This document shows, in pieces, positions 61,784 to 64,000 of a stretch of DNA of 64,000 nucleotides. This DNA comes from Actinokineospora iranica. Lineage in GTDB: Bacteria; Actinomycetota; Actinomycetes; Mycobacteriales; Pseudonocardiaceae. Within the stretch, counting starts at the first letter, position 1; each line of letters begins with the position of its first letter. The notes below the pieces were generated by a model. The model had not been told where the DNA came from. It made no database searches and saw nothing but the letters and a program-made list of their open reading frames with translations. Location of the stretch: NCBI RefSeq assembly GCF_900101685.1, contig NZ_FMZZ01000002.1, positions 186,001 to 250,000 of the forward strand. Direction: 5' to 3'. The translations under genes and the position numbers were made by a program.

Positions 61784-63024
61784 GCGCTGGTCCTCGGCAG
61801 GTCGACGCGAATCTCGGTGGGGCCGCCCACCGGGCTGGCGATGGCCAGCCGCCCGTCCACGGTGCGGACCCGCTCGGCCAGGCCAGCGAGGCCGGTGCCC
61901 GCGCCGATGGCCGCCCCGCCGGAGCCGTTGTCGCGCACCAGCAGCCGCAGGCCGTCGTCGCCCGCGTGGACGGACACCTCCGCCCGGGTCGCCCCGCTGT
62001 GCTTGGCGGCGTTGGTGAGCAGTTCGGCGGCGCAGAAGTACGCGATGGACTCGATGGCCGGGCTCGGCCGGTCCCCGATGTCGACGGTGAGGTCGACCGG
62101 GAGGGCGGATCGCGCGGTCAGCGTGGTCAGGGCGGGGGCGAGGCCGCTGTCGAGGGCGGGCGGGTGGATGCCCCTGGCCAGGTCGCGCAGCTCGACGAGG
62201 GCGTCCTTGGCGGTGGTGTGGGCCGAGGTGACCAGAGCGCGCAGGGTCTCGGTGTCGCCGCTGTCGATCGACTCCTTGGCGATGCCCAGCTTCATCGCGA
62301 GCGCGACCAGTTGGGCCTGCGCGCCGTCGTGCAGGTCCCGCTCGATCCGGCGCAGGCGCGCGGCCGAGTCCTCGACGGCGCTGGCCCGGGTCCGCTCCAG
62401 GTCGCGCACCCGGTCGGCCAGCGGCGGGCTGGTCAGCAGCGCGGTCATCAGCAGCCGGTCGAGGACGAGCGGGCCGCGCACCAGCCAGGGGGCGGCCAGC
62501 AGCAGTGCCACGCCGATCAGCCAGCGCACGACCGCCCACCCGTCGAAGGCGACCTCGGCGGGGAGGTCGAACACGGGCAGTCCCTCGGTGAACAGCGCCG
62601 CCCACACCGGCAGGGTCACCAGCGCGACCGCGTAGCCCCAGACGAAGACCGCGACGGCGGCGGTGAACACGGCCAACGGCAGCCGGATCACGCGATAGAG
62701 GACCGCGCGCCAGCCCGGGCCGTCGCGAAGCGCGTCGCCGAGCCAGCCGAAGAAACCTGCTCGGGGCTCGAATCGCGGCGGTGGGCGCAGCCTCGTGCCG
62801 AGGAGCGCGTTGGCGAGACCGCGATCGATCGCCCCGGACGCCCGGGCGGCCATGACGCCGAGGGCCAGCAGCGGCAGGCCGATGAAGGTCACCGACAGCG
62901 CCGTGCCCGCGACGAGGGCCACCAGGGTCAGCGCGAACCCGATGAGCGCGAGCGGCAGCCCGACCAGCGCGTAAGCCAGCTCTCCCATGGCCTGCCGGGT
63001 GAACGGGGCGCGGATGATGTGCAT
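61780..63024 (-). CDS. Sensor histidine kinase (NarL-type partner)
   Basis: A 414-residue membrane kinase. An N-terminal putative sensor region with four helices in two pairs (about residues 15-60 and 105-150) is followed by the dimerisation/phosphorylation motif RRIERDLHDGAQAQLVALAM (His acceptor) and an HATPase domain with AAELLTNAAKHSGAT and RDNGSGGA. The ligand is unknown; such kinases often report on the envelope. ATG at 63024 is preferred over the one at 63081. Confidence 0.93.
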   Translation of the reverse strand: MHIIRAPFTRQAMGELAYALVGLPLALIGFALTLVALVAGTALSVTFIGLPLLALGVMAARASGAIDRGLANALLGTRLRPPPRFEPRAGFFGWLGDALRDGPGWRAVLYRVIRLPLAVFTAAVAVFVWGYAVALVTLPVWAALFTEGLPVFDLPAEVAFDGWAVVRWLIGVALLLAAPWLVRGPLVLDRLLMTALLTSPPLADRVRDLERTRASAVEDSAARLRRIERDLHDGAQAQLVALAMKLGIAKESIDSGDTETLRALVTSAHTTAKDALVELRDLARGIHPPALDSGLAPALTTLTARSALPVDLTVDIGDRPSPAIESIAYFCAAELLTNAAKHSGATRAEVSVHAGDDGLRLLVRDNGSGGAAIGAGTGLAGLAERVRTVDGRLAIASPVGGPTEIRVDLPRTSA

Positions 63025-63097
63025 ACGGTCAGCTTGCCTACCGCCGCTCGGCAGGACTATCCGGTGGGCCGCCGTCTCCATCTCGGGTTATCCCCCG

Positions 63098-64000
63098 CTA
63101 CGGGGCGAACGCTTCCAGGGCGTCTTCCGCGCGGCGCATCGATTCGGCCGGGCCGGCGTCCGGGCTGCCGATTTCCGGGTCGAAGTTGAGGTCGACGAAC
63201 AGCTCGGTGACGCCCTGCTCGGCCAGGTCCGCGAAGTCGGCGCGGATCTGCTCGAAAGTGCCGGTCAACGGCTGCCGGTCCGCGCGCGCGGACCGCACGC
63301 GCACCGCGCCCCGGCAGACCATGCGCAGCGCGGCCGGATCGCGACCCGCTTCCTCAGCGGCCGTGCGGATAGTGCGCACGGACTTACCGATGGAAGACAG
63401 GTCTGCCCGACTGCTGCTTACCCACCCATCGGCAAGCCGTCCTGCCCGTCGCAAGGCGGGTTCGGCGCCCGCGCCCACCAGGATCGGCGGCCCGCCCGCT
63501 TGGACCGGCTTGGGGTCCATTCGGGTCGGCGGGACGCGGTAGAACTCGCCGTCGTGGTCGACCACCTCGTCGGTCCAGAAGCGGCGCAGCAGCGGCAGGT
63601 ACTCCTCCGCGCGCTTACCGCGATCCCTCTTGTCCACGCCGACGGCGGTGTACTCCTCATCGGACCAGCCGATGCCCAGGCCCGCGTCCAGCCTGCCCCC
63701 GGACAGCAGGTCCACCGTGGCGAGTTGCTTGGCGAGCAGCGGCGGGGCGAAGAACGGCAGGTTCAGCACCGCGACGCCGATCCGGATCCGGCTGGTGCGC
63801 GCGGCGAGGAAGCCCAGCGTGGCGACCGGGTCGAGCACGGCGCGATACGCCTCGCCCCAGCTCGCGTCCGGCGGCGACAGCAGCCGCTGGAACGTCCACA
63901 GCGAGTCGTAGCCCAACCCCTCGGCCTTGGCCGCGACCAGGGCCAGGTTGTCGACAGTGGCCCACGAACCGGACACGGGAGCGGCGAAACCGATCTTCAC
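63098..64000 (-). CDS. LLM-class (F420-type) flavin-dependent oxidoreductase
   Basis: A 300-residue luciferase-like monooxygenase fold. Family blocks are LVAAKAEGLGYDSLWTFQ, RIRIGVAVLNLPFFAPPLLA, LSGGRLDAGLGIGWSDEEY and PILVGAGAEPALRRAGRLAD. The TIGR03619-type actinobacterial members use F420 or FMN; the substrate is not evident. GTG at 64000 is the very last base triplet, and MKIGFAAPVSGSWA is a normal opening for this family, so the gene looks complete. Confidence 0.85.
   Translation of the reverse strand: MKIGFAAPVSGSWATVDNLALVAAKAEGLGYDSLWTFQRLLSPPDASWGEAYRAVLDPVATLGFLAARTSRIRIGVAVLNLPFFAPPLLAKQLATVDLLSGGRLDAGLGIGWSDEEYTAVGVDKRDRGKRAEEYLPLLRRFWTDEVVDHDGEFYRVPPTRMDPKPVQAGGPPILVGAGAEPALRRAGRLADGWVSSSRADLSSIGKSVRTIRTAAEEAGRDPAALRMVCRGAVRVRSARADRQPLTGTFEQIRADFADLAEQGVTELFVDLNFDPEIGSPDAGPAESMRRAEDALEAFAP

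Overview
This is a high-GC, gene-dense actinobacterial chromosome segment. GTG and TTG starts are common, many genes overlap by 4 bases (GTGA or ATGA), and there are Actinobacteria-specific families: DUF3710, DUF3093, DUF4193, Cei, DUF7455, DUF3039, DUF3099 and DUF4192. I recognise the left end as the M. tuberculosis Rv2693c-Rv2703 order: DUF3159-like, OB-fold, alpha/beta hydrolase, DUF3710, dut, DUF3093, DUF4193, cei, suhB, ppgK, sigA. The conserved run then continues in pieces (DUF7455, BrkB, DUF3099, sigB, ideR). Gene content suggests Pseudonocardiales, but that is an inference. No rRNA, tRNA, transposase or prophage was recognised.

Layout. 0-9 kb: housekeeping block ending in sigA, with a five-repeat type I-E CRISPR array (no cas genes in view) between the hydrolase and DUF3710. 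9-14 kb: ROK regulator and XylFGH-like sugar importer on the minus strand, with a 23-bp inverted repeat upstream that is a candidate ROK operator. 14-17.5 kb: 62-bp direct repeats, SF2 helicase and BrkB-type membrane protein. 17.7-22.7 kb: accessory island with three Xre regulators (two a fresh tandem duplication) and an operon of three uncharacterised proteins, including an overlooked 50-residue membrane peptide. 22.7-30 kb: DUF3039, a decayed Spo0M gene, psuG and psuK separated by an ABC-2 exporter, 91-bp tandem repeats at the psuG/ABC junction, DUF3099, a methyltransferase and hicAB. 30-34.4 kb: methyltransferase, dtd, sigB and small unknown genes.

34.6-40.3 kb is the most unusual part. 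A short leader peptide ending in SALC (a type found upstream of sulfur genes) precedes a secreted SBP56/methanethiol-oxidase-like protein, a membrane protein with a Met/His-rich tail, two small secreted peptides, an intrinsic terminator and a YeeE/YedE sulfur transporter. It looks like a sulfur (possibly copper-dependent) locus that I cannot match to a described system.

40.4-48 kb: class I fumarase, VOC protein, M23 peptidase with a candidate MtrA site, two paralogous lipoproteins, a double-HxlR regulator coupled to a carotenoid oxygenase remnant, and a DUF6801-like secreted protein. 47.7-55.6 kb: GNAT/acyl-CoA synthetase plus AcuC deacetylase (a probable reversible acetylation pair), a mercaptopyruvate sulfurtransferase-like protein, then ideR-galK-galE. 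55.9-64 kb: DUF4192, a spore-associated protein A pseudogene, HAD phosphatase, adenosine deaminase-like enzyme, MuiA/DUF4139 protein, a NarL-type two-component system and an F420-type LLM oxidoreductase whose start is the last base of the window.

Regulatory links that can be read: a GGGAAC-N18-GTT ECF-sigma promoter and a weak IdeR-like box before sigB, with ideR itself about 20 kb downstream; strong hairpin terminators after sigA, sigB and several convergent pairs; and a dispersed repeat carrying DnaA-box-like TTATCCACA/TTGTCCACA words at 11.8 and 29.5 kb.
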